A DNA stretch of 64,000 nt from Panorpa germanica (lineage: Eukaryota; Arthropoda; Insecta; Mecoptera; Panorpidae). Under the pieces are notes generated by a model, which made no database searches, was not told where the DNA came from, and was given only the letters and a program-made list of their open reading frames with translations. Of the stretch, positions 11,197 through 20,245 are shown one piece after another; the stretch's first letter is position 1, and each line of letters starts with the position of its first letter. The DNA lies in the NCBI GenBank assembly GCA_963678705.1, contig OY783205.1:8122001-8186000 (forward strand), written 5' to 3'. The position numbers and the translations under genes were made by a program.

Positions 11197-11992
11197 TGGT
11201 TGAGTGAGTTTGGACCTATGGAGATCTATATAAGCTTGAGGTTGGCTTATCTGCGATCTGTTGGCGGTATCCAAATCTCGGATTGCTCGATTGCATCCAA
11301 TTCCTTTGATAGCGTAAATTGCGCCAAAACACCTCGAAGGACCTTTTTGTTATTAATTACTTAATAACAATTTTTTATTTTTATTTAAGTCAGAAAAGCA
11401 GCGAAACACTAGTGTTTTACAGAAAACATTTATTATACAAATACACTTGACGAATTTACAATAATTGAAACTTAAATGAATCTATAATTGTATCGATGTT
11501 GCTGTGATGTAATTCACTATTAAAAACTTTATAGTATTAATTTTATTATAATCTGATTTAATATTAATTATATTTAAATTGTTTAGATATGTTGACTGTT
11601 AAACGTTAGAGTTAATAATTTAAAGATGTTTACTGTTCTAGATGCTAGTTAATAATATTTAAGGATGTTTAGTGATGTTTACTGTATGAAGTTTGAGTTA
11701 ATAATGAATATTTTAATAATGATGAAACTGCACAGTGATACAAAAGGCGTTTGCCAAGCCAGCTGGTGGCCTTGGAACGGGCTTGTATACTCGAATACAA
11801 TGCCAGAGCATCAACGACAATGACTTTGTTAGTTGATTCAATAACAAAGCAAAAGATAAAATATTTAATTAAACAATAGAATTATTACAGAACTTAAGAA
11901 CTAAAATATACAAAATTAGATTCTAAATAAAATACATTAATGAATGCGAAATATCTATATAAAAATATAGGTTGTGCATGCATTCGTTAACA
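11197..11992 (-). repeat. BEL/Pao 5' LTR
   Basis: 796 bp, nearly identical to 5948-6742 (about nine mismatches and one length difference by eye). Element transcription would start here and run leftward, away from the polB frame that begins 55 bp to the right. The target duplication ATTTT follows at 11993-11997. Confidence 0.9.
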
Positions 11993-12047
11993 ATTTTTTT
12001 TATAACAAGAAGAAAATAATAAGAGTTAAAAAAAAAAGATTTATGAT

Positions 12048-13163
12048 ATGTATACCTGCAATGAGTGTAATACGTCGTCTTCAAGATTGGATAATCTGAA
12101 ACGTCATGAAAATGTATCTTGTAATTCAAATAAATTAATGTGTGAATATTGTGGTTTAATATATACAAATATAAGAAATTATACTCATCATTTATTGAAA
12201 ATACAACAAATTGAATTTGAGTGCAATAATAAACGCAAATTGGATGCTGAACCTGAAATATCAAGTAAACGATCCAAAGCGGAGTTAATTGAGAGTTCAT
12301 TAACTAAAAAGAAAATTACGGATTGGTGTAATGTATGCAAAAGTAATGTGTTAAATAAAAATCTATATAATCATTATAGAAGTAATGAGCATAAAAGACT
12401 AGCAAGTGTAGATGTAGAATGCGATAATGATATACAAAAAATTACTTTAGCATTTAAAAATCGTATTGCGGCATATAGATTACATACTAAGGAAATGTTT
12501 AACAGTATTAAAGAATACATGATATTTTTTCAAAATAAAGTATTCGTATTATTAAAAAAGTATTTAAAAGAATTTATTACAATTAAAGTAAATATTGAAT
12601 TATTTGGTTTATATGTAAAATATAATAAAGATGCGGAGTTATTAATTGATATAAAATCTTTTAACACTAAAAATAAAGTGATTAATAAATCCATGGATCT
12701 AAAGGAAATATATAATAATTTTAGAAATTTTATTGAAATAAAAAGTGAAGAATTTCAAGAACGTGATTCAGGATGGAGTCTTAAGGAAATAATGCATTTG
12801 GAAATAAATATTAACAGATATAATCCTTTGCGGGGATCATCTTATATTGATTTACCAAAGAAAGTTAAAGATAAAAAGGCTATAGTAAATGTAGTAAATA
12901 ATGATCAAGCTTGCTTTATGTGGGCTATAACTTCAGCATTGTATCCAGCATCAAAAAGTATGACTAGAGTTACATCATATCCACATTATTTTAAAGTACT
13001 TAATTCAAATGGTATAGAATTACCGATGAAATTAAAAGATATTAGAACATTTGAGCATAATAATGATATAAGTGTGAATGTTTATGGACTTGAAAATAAT
13101 TTCATTGTGGGACCGTTGCATTATACATCTAAGAAGAAGAAACAACATGTTAATTTATTGTAA
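12048..13163 (+). other. polB open segment 1: zinc fingers and N-terminal domain (371 codons)
   Basis: Open from ATG to the first stop. It holds three CxxC...H pairs, a lysine-rich stretch (KRKLDAEPEISSKRSKAEL) that could be a nuclear signal, the NPLRGSSYIDLPKKV block and NNDQACFMWAITSALYPASK, both typical of this family. The TAA at 13161 falls in a hydrophobic run (HVNLL), and the same frame goes on at once with HYCWIKNISRLI, so one base change could account for the break. Confidence 0.8.
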
Positions 13164-13172
13164 ATTGAAGAT

Positions 13173-14687
13173 TTGAGTAATGGACATTATTGTTGGATTA
13201 AAAATATATCAAGATTAATAATAAGTCAATTTACTAAGCATACTAGTAAACAATTTTTGTATGATGGATGCTTTTCATTTTTTAACACAGAAGATCAGTT
13301 AAATAGACATTTAGAATATGATTGCAATAAGATATATACAATCCTTCCTTCTAAGTATAAGGCTAAAGATAAATTGGGTAGTATGATGTCTCAAAACATT
13401 TTAAAATTAGATAATCATAAGAATAAATTACGCGTTCCATTTGTGATATATGGAGATTTTGAAACATTATTAAAACCCATTAGTACTTGTTATCCTGAAA
13501 CTAATACATCATTTTCAAATAATATTCAAATTCATGAACCATATTCTTTTGCTTATTATATTAAATGTTCCTTTAATGATTCCTTAAGTAAGTTTGTTAC
13601 GTACAGAGGTATTAATTGCGTTAAAGTATTAATTGAAACAATAACTGAAGACGCTAAAGAAATTTATAAAGTCTTTAATAAAGTGAAGCCTTTAAATAAA
13701 TTATCTGATTGGCAAAAACAGGAATATGATGAAGCTTCTATTTGCCATATTTGTGAAGGTATCCTCAAAGGTGATAAAGTGTTAGATCATTGTCATTTAA
13801 CTGGTAATTACCGAGGAGCTGCTCATAATCATTGCAATTTAAAATTTACAATTCCAAAGTTTATACCTGTCATATTCCATAACTTAAGTAATTACAATAG
13901 CCATATAATTGTAAAAGAATTAGGTAATGATAGTGAAAAAATTGAAGTTATTCCAGAAAATAAGGAAAAGTATATATCTTTTACGAAACATATTTTGGTG
14001 GAATCAAAAGTCGATAAAAATGATAAAGTTCATAACTGCTATATTAAACTTAGATTTATTGATTCTTTACGATTTATGCATTCTAGTTTAGAAACACTTG
14101 CAAAAAATTTATTATCAGAACAATTTTTCGAATTAAAAAAATTCTATCCGAATGAAAATCATTTCAATTTATTAAAACGTAAAGGTGTATTTCCTTATGA
14201 ATATGTAAATAGTAGGGATATGCTTAATGAATCTGAGTTGCCATCTCAAAATAATTTTTATAGCTCACTTAATGGCTGTAATATATCTGACGATAATTAC
14301 AATCATGCCAAAATGGTTTGGTATGCATTTGAAATGAAAACATTGGGGGAATATTCAGACTTATATTTAAAGATCGATGTTCTGTTGTTAACAGATATTT
14401 TTGAAAATTTTCGAGATGTGTGCTATAAAACATATAATTTAGATCCCTGTCAATATTATACAGCACCAGGACTTTCTTGGGATGCTATGTTAAAGTATAC
14501 AAGTATTGAATTAGAACTTTTAACAGATATTGATATGTTACATTTTATTAAAAAAGGTATAAGAGGTGGAATATCACAATGCTCTCACAGACATGGAATT
14601 GCAAATAATAAATATATGTCCAATTATGATTCAAATAAAGATTCTCAATATTTAATGTATTGGGATGCAAATAACTTATATGGTTGA
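13173..14687 (+). other. polB open segment 2: exonuclease and Endonuclease VII-like motif (504 codons)
   Basis: Continues the polB frame without an ATG of its own. It contains the 3'-5' exonuclease motifs (YGDFETLL; FHNLSNYNSHIIVKELG), the embedded four-cysteine/histidine motif, and IKLRFIDSLRFMHSSLETLAK. The TGA at 14685-14687 lies inside polymerase motif A, where this family usually has tryptophan. Confidence 0.8.
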
Positions 14688-14690
14688 GCT

Positions 14691-15887
14691 ATGAGTCAAT
14701 ATTTACCACATGAGGGATTTAAATGGTTAGATACATATAAATTACAAACATTTAATGTAGAAGCTATTGAAGATAACTCAGATGTTGGTTATATATTAGA
14801 AGTCGATTTAAGATATCCTAATTATTTGCACGATAAACACAATGATCTACCTTTCTGTGCCGAAAATATTAAACCACCTTGCATTAAAACAAATGACGTT
14901 AAATTAATACCAAATCTAAATAACAAGTATAATTATGTGCTTCACTATAGATCGTTAAAGCAATGTCTTAAAAATAATCTGAAAATAGATAAAATTCATA
15001 GAATTTTGGAATTTAAACAGTTTGATTGGTTAAAAAGTTATATTGATCTAAATACATTAAAAAGAAAGAACTCTGCAAATACATTTGAGAAAGACTTTTT
15101 TAAATTAATGAATAATTCAGTTTATGGTAAAACAATGGAAAATGTAGATAATCGTGTCGATGTAAAGTTAATAACTCATTGGGATAATATAGGACAAAAA
15201 ATGGGTGCTAATACACTTATAAGTAAACCAAACTATCATAGTTGTTCTATATTTCATGAAAACTTAGTTGCTATTCAAATGCAAAAACTTAAAGTTTTTT
15301 ATAATAAACCATTGTATTTAGGATTAAGTGTACTTAATATATCAAAAACTTTAATATACGATTTTCATTATGATTTCATCAAAAAAATCTATAAAGGTAA
15401 TGGTAAATTGTTGTATACAGATACAGATTCATTAATATATCAAATTAAAACAGATGATATATATGACGATATTAAGTGTAATCTAGATAAATTTGATACA
15501 TCTAATTATCCATTTAATAATGAATTTTCATTACCTTTAATGAACAAAGCTAAATTAGGCTTAATGAAAGATGAATGCGCGGGTAGTATAATTTGGGAGT
15601 TTGTTGGGTTAAGGTCAAAAATGTATGCAATTGATATTGAGGGTTCATGCACAGCTAAAGCAAAAGGAATTAAGAAAAATATTGTAAGCAAATTCAATAT
15701 TAAAGATTATGTAAATTGTTTATCTCAGGATAACATATTATTGATCACAATGAATACCTTTAAATCGATTAAGCATACAATTTATACTCAAATGATAAGT
15801 AAAGTAGGTCTTAGTGGAAATGATAATAAAAGATATGTATTAACTGATGGTATAAGTACTTTAGCACATGGACATTATAAAATTTAG
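14691..15887 (+). other. polB open segment 3: polymerase palm and thumb (398 codons)
   Basis: Same frame, with an ATG one codon after the TGA. It starts just after motif A and carries motif B (KLMNNSVYGKTMEN) and motif C (LYTDTDSLIYQI) with both catalytic aspartates, then DKFDTSNYPFNNEFSLPL and a normal-looking C-terminus ending in TAG. Alone it lacks the motif A aspartate and the exonuclease. Confidence 0.8.
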
Positions 15888-16416
15888 TACTAATTTTAAG
15901 TTAAGTTTAAGTTTTGTATAAATTTATATCTGTTTTAGTTAAGGTAATTAAAATGTATATTTATATAACAATTGAAAAATAGCATATTTGTAAATAAATA
16001 ATAATATATAAACACAAACCATTGAGTTTTATTATTATAAGATTTAATGTTTTAATACATCCATATAAAATAAGATACACATATTTTATTAGTAATGTTT
16101 TGTTATATATAATTCTTATATGATTAACACTGGTCATAAGAGCTCTAATATACGAGTATATGCATAGACATATTAATGTATGAGTATGCGTACATAAACT
16201 GGATAACAATTGTATATGTTATATGCAGGAGCAGTACCCAAATCAATTCATTAGTGAATGCAGGCATGTCAAAAAACCAATATTTTATTTCTTATTATCA
16301 TACCAACGTAATGGGAATGTAACTTGGAATATTGAAATAGTGGTGTAGGTTATGTTACACACCCGCAGAGCGAGATTTAGTTTAAAGCCCAAACTCAGGC
16401 CCAGACCCCCACTCGG
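15888..16416. other. AT-rich 3' flank of polB, no gene seen
   Basis: Small frames on the minus strand (for example about 15961-16209) are rich in I, Y and L with no domain, as expected from AT-rich DNA. The last 60 bp become GC-richer (ACACCCGCAGAGCGAG, GACCCCCACTCGGGTC) just before the array resumes at 16417. I found no inverted copy of the left boundary (5115 onward). Confidence 0.6.
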
Positions 16417-17223
16417 GTCTTTTTATATGTATGTCCATAAAAGCTGTTTACCTCGAAGTTACTTCTGGAATCTCTTCTGACTCATTTCTCGCATCATTCG
16501 ATCAATTTACATCACGACGAGGCCTATGCTCTGATATTTATACTGATTGCGGCAGTTTTCATTGGTGCAAACCGATATTTAAAAGAAGTCAAAACATGTG
16601 TGCAAATTAAGTCTTCATTAGAGGGGTTAAATGGCATTTTAATTCTCCTCACAGTCCAAATTTTGGTGGACTCTAGGAAAGTGGAGTTAAAAGTGCCAAA
16701 TATCATCTCCAACGAGTAATTGGTACACGACCACTTACATTTGAAGAACTCACAACAATTTTTGCCAGAATAGAAGCAATTTTGAACAGTCGCCTTTTAG
16801 TACATTTGCCTGCATCACCAGATGATCCACATCCCTTATCCTCCTAGTTACTTTCTTATTGGTTCGTCATTATGTCTTCCTACTGAGGAAATTCTGTTAA
16901 ATAGAATCTCAAATTATTTACAGCGTTGGGAATTAATCAAACAAATTAGACAGGATTTTGCAAATAGATGGATCCGAGAATATCTCAATGCTCTACACCA
17001 ACGACACAAATGGCAATCCGTCTCTGACAATTTAAAATTGGATGACCTTGTATGGATAAAGGATAATAATATTTCACCATTCGCATGGCCATTGGCACGT
17101 GTCTAGTAAACTCATCTAGGTCCTGACGGTCATGTTCGTGATGTTACATTAAAAACCGCTCATGGCATTTATAAACGACCAGTATCGAAGCTAATCAAAT
17201 TAAATTTTGAAATTCTTGCATAA
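16417..17223 (+). pseudogene. Array unit U3, left-truncated
   Basis: Enters in the middle of the integrase core (FICMSIKAVYLEV). The frame breaks after DCGSF, TAG follows GGL (about 16674), and DUF5641 carries an extra C near 16848. The stretch 16822-17106 is open (94 codons) and ends at a TAG (glutamine codon) shared with U4. Confidence 0.8.
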
Positions 17224-18589
17224 TGTAATACTTCAAATTAAACATAATTCAAATGAGAAAGAAAGTATTAGTGAACCTTATCCAAAAATTGAGCAACAAT
17301 CTTCAAAAATATATTCGAAAGATCAAGGGAATACCACTCGAATCGTTGGTAGTAATAAATCAAAAAGAAATCTTAATACTGAAATATTAAACGACAAAGA
17401 TTCAGGATTTGTAGAAAATGTAACTAATCTTCAAGAAAACGATGAAATTCAAAACGAAACTTGTTTGAAATTAGTTGAAAATGAACAGTCTTTTGGTAAA
17501 TTGAACTATAGTTCAGAGATTTCTTCACCGCATATAAGGAATCAATCAAATTCGTCAACAATTACGATTGAAAAGGAAAATAATACTGATAAATCTTTAG
17601 GAAATGAAAGTAAAGGAATTACTAAAATACTAAACATAGAAAGAAAAATTGAATCTGCTCACAATGATCCTGGCGACAATATTTTGGAATGTAACGAAGT
17701 CTCAAATACTAAGACTAAATCAGAGTTGATTGTAGATGGAAATTTTTGTTCTGAAAAACAAGGAAAAGATGGAGAATATGCAACGCAAACTGATATCAAT
17801 TACACGAATGTCGACAGTTTTTCAGATATGCCTCCATTATTTCCAATTGTAGAAAAAAATAAACTTACAAAAATGAAGTGTCATCTTTTAAATATATCTC
17901 AATCAAATTTAGAAGATGATTCTTCTCCTTTAATTGTTCGTTTTGCAAAATATTATGCAGTATTTAAAAGACAAGTTGATTGGAGTTATAATACTCCGCC
18001 TGTAGTTGATCCAATTTCAACGATAAGTCATCCTATTTCAAACCAATTATTTGCGCAAGAACATACAGTTTCCTCAGACTTTAACGTGGATATATTTGGA
18101 ATGGATCCTTTTCAAAAGCAAATAAATGATGGCAATATTAAATGGCAAGTTATATCTACTGGTGGTAATTTTTATAAGTTTACTTCTCTTTCACTTGACA
18201 ACACTGCTTCCCTAAGTAGAACTTGGATAAGTAGTGACATCTTTGCAAATAATTTAGAAAGTAGTAGTGCTTACCACAACGTTTTAATAGCGAATAATAA
18301 ACCTGTTGTCAATGCCATTTCTTTTGAGAAGCAAGGTGTTAGTAAAAATTCCTTGCAAAATAATGGCGCTGTCAATGTAAAATATCTTGAAGGCGTTCAA
18401 GTAATGCCAGTTGTTTATCGAGACAAAAATTCTCGACTACAAATGTCAGCTGGGTTGTTCCTAGAATCAACGTATTTTTATTGTATAGATAAAGGAGCCG
18501 AACAGATCTCGTCTACTCGATGGGCCACAAATATTTTTAGAACTTCTTGGTGCAGTTTTTTTAACAAAATTGCTTCTTCATGTACATAA
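17207..18589 (+). CDS. Unknown 460-codon open frame (tail ORF), longest copy
   Basis: I do not recognise it. It lies in the +1 frame relative to pol, opens after TAA 17201-17203, overlaps the pol end by about 20 bp and has no ATG for roughly the first 200 codons, so it is not a plain ATG-started gene. The product would be hydrophilic and rich in Asn, Ser, Glu and Asp, with no signal peptide or membrane segment. Landmarks are DDSSPLIVRF, AVFKRQVDW, DPISTISHPISNQLFAQE and FGMDPFQKQINDGNIK. The final ~60 codons (from MPVVYRDKNSR) are antisense to an inverted RNase H piece, so that end is a chimera. So long a frame in AT-rich DNA argues for coding ancestry, perhaps an extra 3' ORF of the parent element. 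Present function is unproven. Confidence 0.4.
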   Translation: MKFLHNVILQIKHNSNEKESISEPYPKIEQQSSKIYSKDQGNTTRIVGSNKSKRNLNTEILNDKDSGFVENVTNLQENDEIQNETCLKLVENEQSFGKLNYSSEISSPHIRNQSNSSTITIEKENNTDKSLGNESKGITKILNIERKIESAHNDPGDNILECNEVSNTKTKSELIVDGNFCSEKQGKDGEYATQTDINYTNVDSFSDMPPLFPIVEKNKLTKMKCHLLNISQSNLEDDSSPLIVRFAKYYAVFKRQVDWSYNTPPVVDPISTISHPISNQLFAQEHTVSSDFNVDIFGMDPFQKQINDGNIKWQVISTGGNFYKFTSLSLDNTASLSRTWISSDIFANNLESSSAYHNVLIANNKPVVNAISFEKQGVSKNSLQNNGAVNVKYLEGVQVMPVVYRDKNSRLQMSAGLFLESTYFYCIDKGAEQISSTRWATNIFRTSWCSFFNKIASSCT

Positions 18590-20245
18590 CATTCTAATGC
18601 CAAAATTGAATAATATTCAAGTATACGCCTTTACTGATTCTTCCGTTGTGTTGTCATGGCTGAAGGTCCCACCACAATAGCTTTGTTGGACAACATAATA
18701 CCGAATTAACATTGCCTGAGCTTAAACAAATAAAAATCAGTTCAAATCTGTGTACGGGCAAACTTGTATCAAATGTATTCTTAACTCTACTGGAAAACCA
18801 GTCAAATTATTGTAAATTACTTTGTATTGTAGCTTACAGTAAGCGTTTTAGGTCACTAATAATGCCAGGTCATGATGTTAACGTCGCCTTTGGTCCACCA
18901 ACGTTCACAGAATTACTTGCTGCAGAGATATTTATTATTCGCTTAGCACAACAGGATCATGTTAGTGATGATATTAGAAATATCAAGCTCGGTCGTCAAT
19001 TCCGCACCATATTAATCTCTCTATCTCCATGTCTCGATCACAATAGGCTTTAAGTTGTCGGCGGACGTCTCGAAAATTCAGAGTTAACCTCTGCAGCAAA
19101 ACAACTATATCTATTGCCTAAGCATAACCATTTAACGAACTTACTAAAATTACATTACCATAAACTATATTTACATGTGGGGCTCAATACGTTACATTAT
19201 CTTTTACGATCTAAATTCTGGATAATATCCGCCACAAGTAAAATTCGACAAGTCCTACGACTATGCACTATTTGCACAAAATTACGAGCAACTACATCTA
19301 CTCCTGTCATGGGTGACTTACCAGCTGCTAGAGTCACATACCATCGACCATTTTTACATGTTGGTATTGATTTTGCTGGACCCTTTTCCATTAAAGAACC
19401 TCGCATCCGAAATGCTCATATATCAAAAGCATATTTGTGTCTTTTTATATGTATGTCCATAAAAGCTGTTTACCTCGAAGTTACTTCTGGAATCTCTTCT
19501 GACTCATTTCTCGCATCATTCGATCGGTTTACATCACGACGAGGCCTATGCTCTGATATTTATACTGATCGCGGCAGTTTTTATTAATGCAAACCGATAT
19601 TTAAAAGAAGTCAAAACATGTGTGCAAATTAAGTCTTCATTAGAGGGGTTAAATGGCATTTTAACCCTCCTCACAGTCCAAATTTTGGTGGACTCTAGGA
19701 AAGTGGAGTTAAAAGTGCCAAATATCATCTCCAACGAGTAATTGGTACACGACCACTTACATTTGAAGAACTCACAACAAGTTTTGCCAGAATAGAAGCA
19801 ATTTTGAACAGTCGCCTTTCAGTACATTTGCCTGCATCACCAGATGATCCACATCCCTTATCCTCCTAGTCACTTTCTTATTGGTTCGTCATTATGTCTT
19901 CCTACTGAGGAAATTCTGTTAAATAGAATCTCAAATTATTTACAGCGTTGGGAATTAATCAAACAAATTAGACAGGATTTTGCAAATAGATGGATCCGAA
20001 AATATCTCAATGCTCTACACCAACGACACAAATGGCAATCCGTCTCTGACAATTTAAAATTGGATGACCTTGTATGGATAAAGGATAATAATATTTCACC
20101 ATTCGAATGGTCATTGGCACGTGTCTAGTAAACTCATCTAGGTCCTGACGGTCATGTTCGTGATGTTACATTAAAAACCGCTCATGGCATTTATAAACGA
20201 CCAGTATCGAAGCTAATCAAATTAAATTTTGAAATTCTTGCATAA
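17224..20245 (+). pseudogene. Array unit U4 (3022 bp)
   Basis: A near full-length unit with the longest intact tail frame. The linker is open 18712-19053 and stops at TAA where other copies read LLVVGGRL. H2C2 plus integrase is open 19114-19587 (157 codons). GGL is followed by TAG near 19694. DUF5641 has the extra C near 19861 and the TAG at 20126-20128 also seen in U3. Confidence 0.85.

Larger units (their letters stand above)
5948..11992 (-). mobile_element. BEL/Pao LTR retrotransposon, minus strand, internally scrambled
   Basis: Two near-identical LTRs (5948-6742 and 11197-11992) bound a 6045-bp element. Both run TG...CA, and the flanks carry a 5-bp direct repeat ATTTT (5943-5947 and 11993-11997), the size usual for BEL/Pao. 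Coding parts on the minus strand are a gag N-terminus, aspartic protease, pieces of RT and RNase H, and an integrase tail with DUF5641. The gag zinc knuckle, the RT centre and the integrase catalytic core are missing. The LTRs differ at about nine positions by eye, so insertion is fairly recent. A defective copy like this would need helper proteins to move. Confidence 0.9.
12048..15887 (+). pseudogene. polB: Protein-primed type-B DNA polymerase (Maverick/adintovirus type), two in-frame stops
   Basis: One reading frame of 1,280 codons starts at ATG 12048 and is interrupted only by TAA at 13161-13163 and TGA at 14685-14687. The N-terminus has C2H2-like fingers (CNEC, CEYC and CNVC pairs at 12057-12400). 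SGWSLKEIMHLEININRYNP begins near 12770 and marks this insect family. Exo I is YGDFE (Asp at 13455, Glu at 13461). An Endonuclease VII-like CHIC...DHCHLTGNYRGAAHNHC motif lies at 13743-13845. LYLKIDVLLLTDIFENFRD is near 14365. Motif A (DANNLYG) ends at the TGA, motif B is NNSVYGKTMEN near 15112, and motif C YTDTDS is 15414-15431. It ends in TLAHGHYKI. Family PF03175 copies DNA from a protein primer. No capsid, integrase or ATPase gene was seen nearby. Confidence 0.85.

Noticed and set aside
11137..11364. 75-codon plus-strand frame crossing the leader and LTR of the BEL element
   Set aside because: It crosses repeat sequence and the LTR edge, and the LTR part recurs at about 5953-6115 without an upstream start. 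There is no domain.
11923..12300. 125-codon minus-strand frame over the BEL LTR edge and the polB start
   Set aside because: Rich in Y, I, F, H and L with no domain. It overlaps the polB zinc fingers on the other strand and spans the BEL target duplication.
12048..15887. polB as a linear mitochondrial plasmid polymerase
   Set aside because: The N-terminal C2H2 fingers, the NPLRGSSY block and the nuclear repeat context fit the arthropod Maverick/adintovirus-type family better. TGA as Trp in a mitochondrial code would explain only one of the two stops.
15961..16209. 82-codon minus-strand frame downstream of polB
   Set aside because: Low-complexity AT-rich translation with no recognisable motif. 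It could look like a membrane protein only because of base composition.
5115..16416. Complete Maverick/Polinton with terminal inverted repeats
   Set aside because: I compared the two boundaries and saw no inverted match, and the capsid, integrase and ATPase genes are absent.
17207..18589. Tail frame as an envelope-like gene after pol
   Set aside because: Position would fit, but there is no signal peptide, membrane segment or cysteine-rich ectodomain, so an envelope role is not supported.
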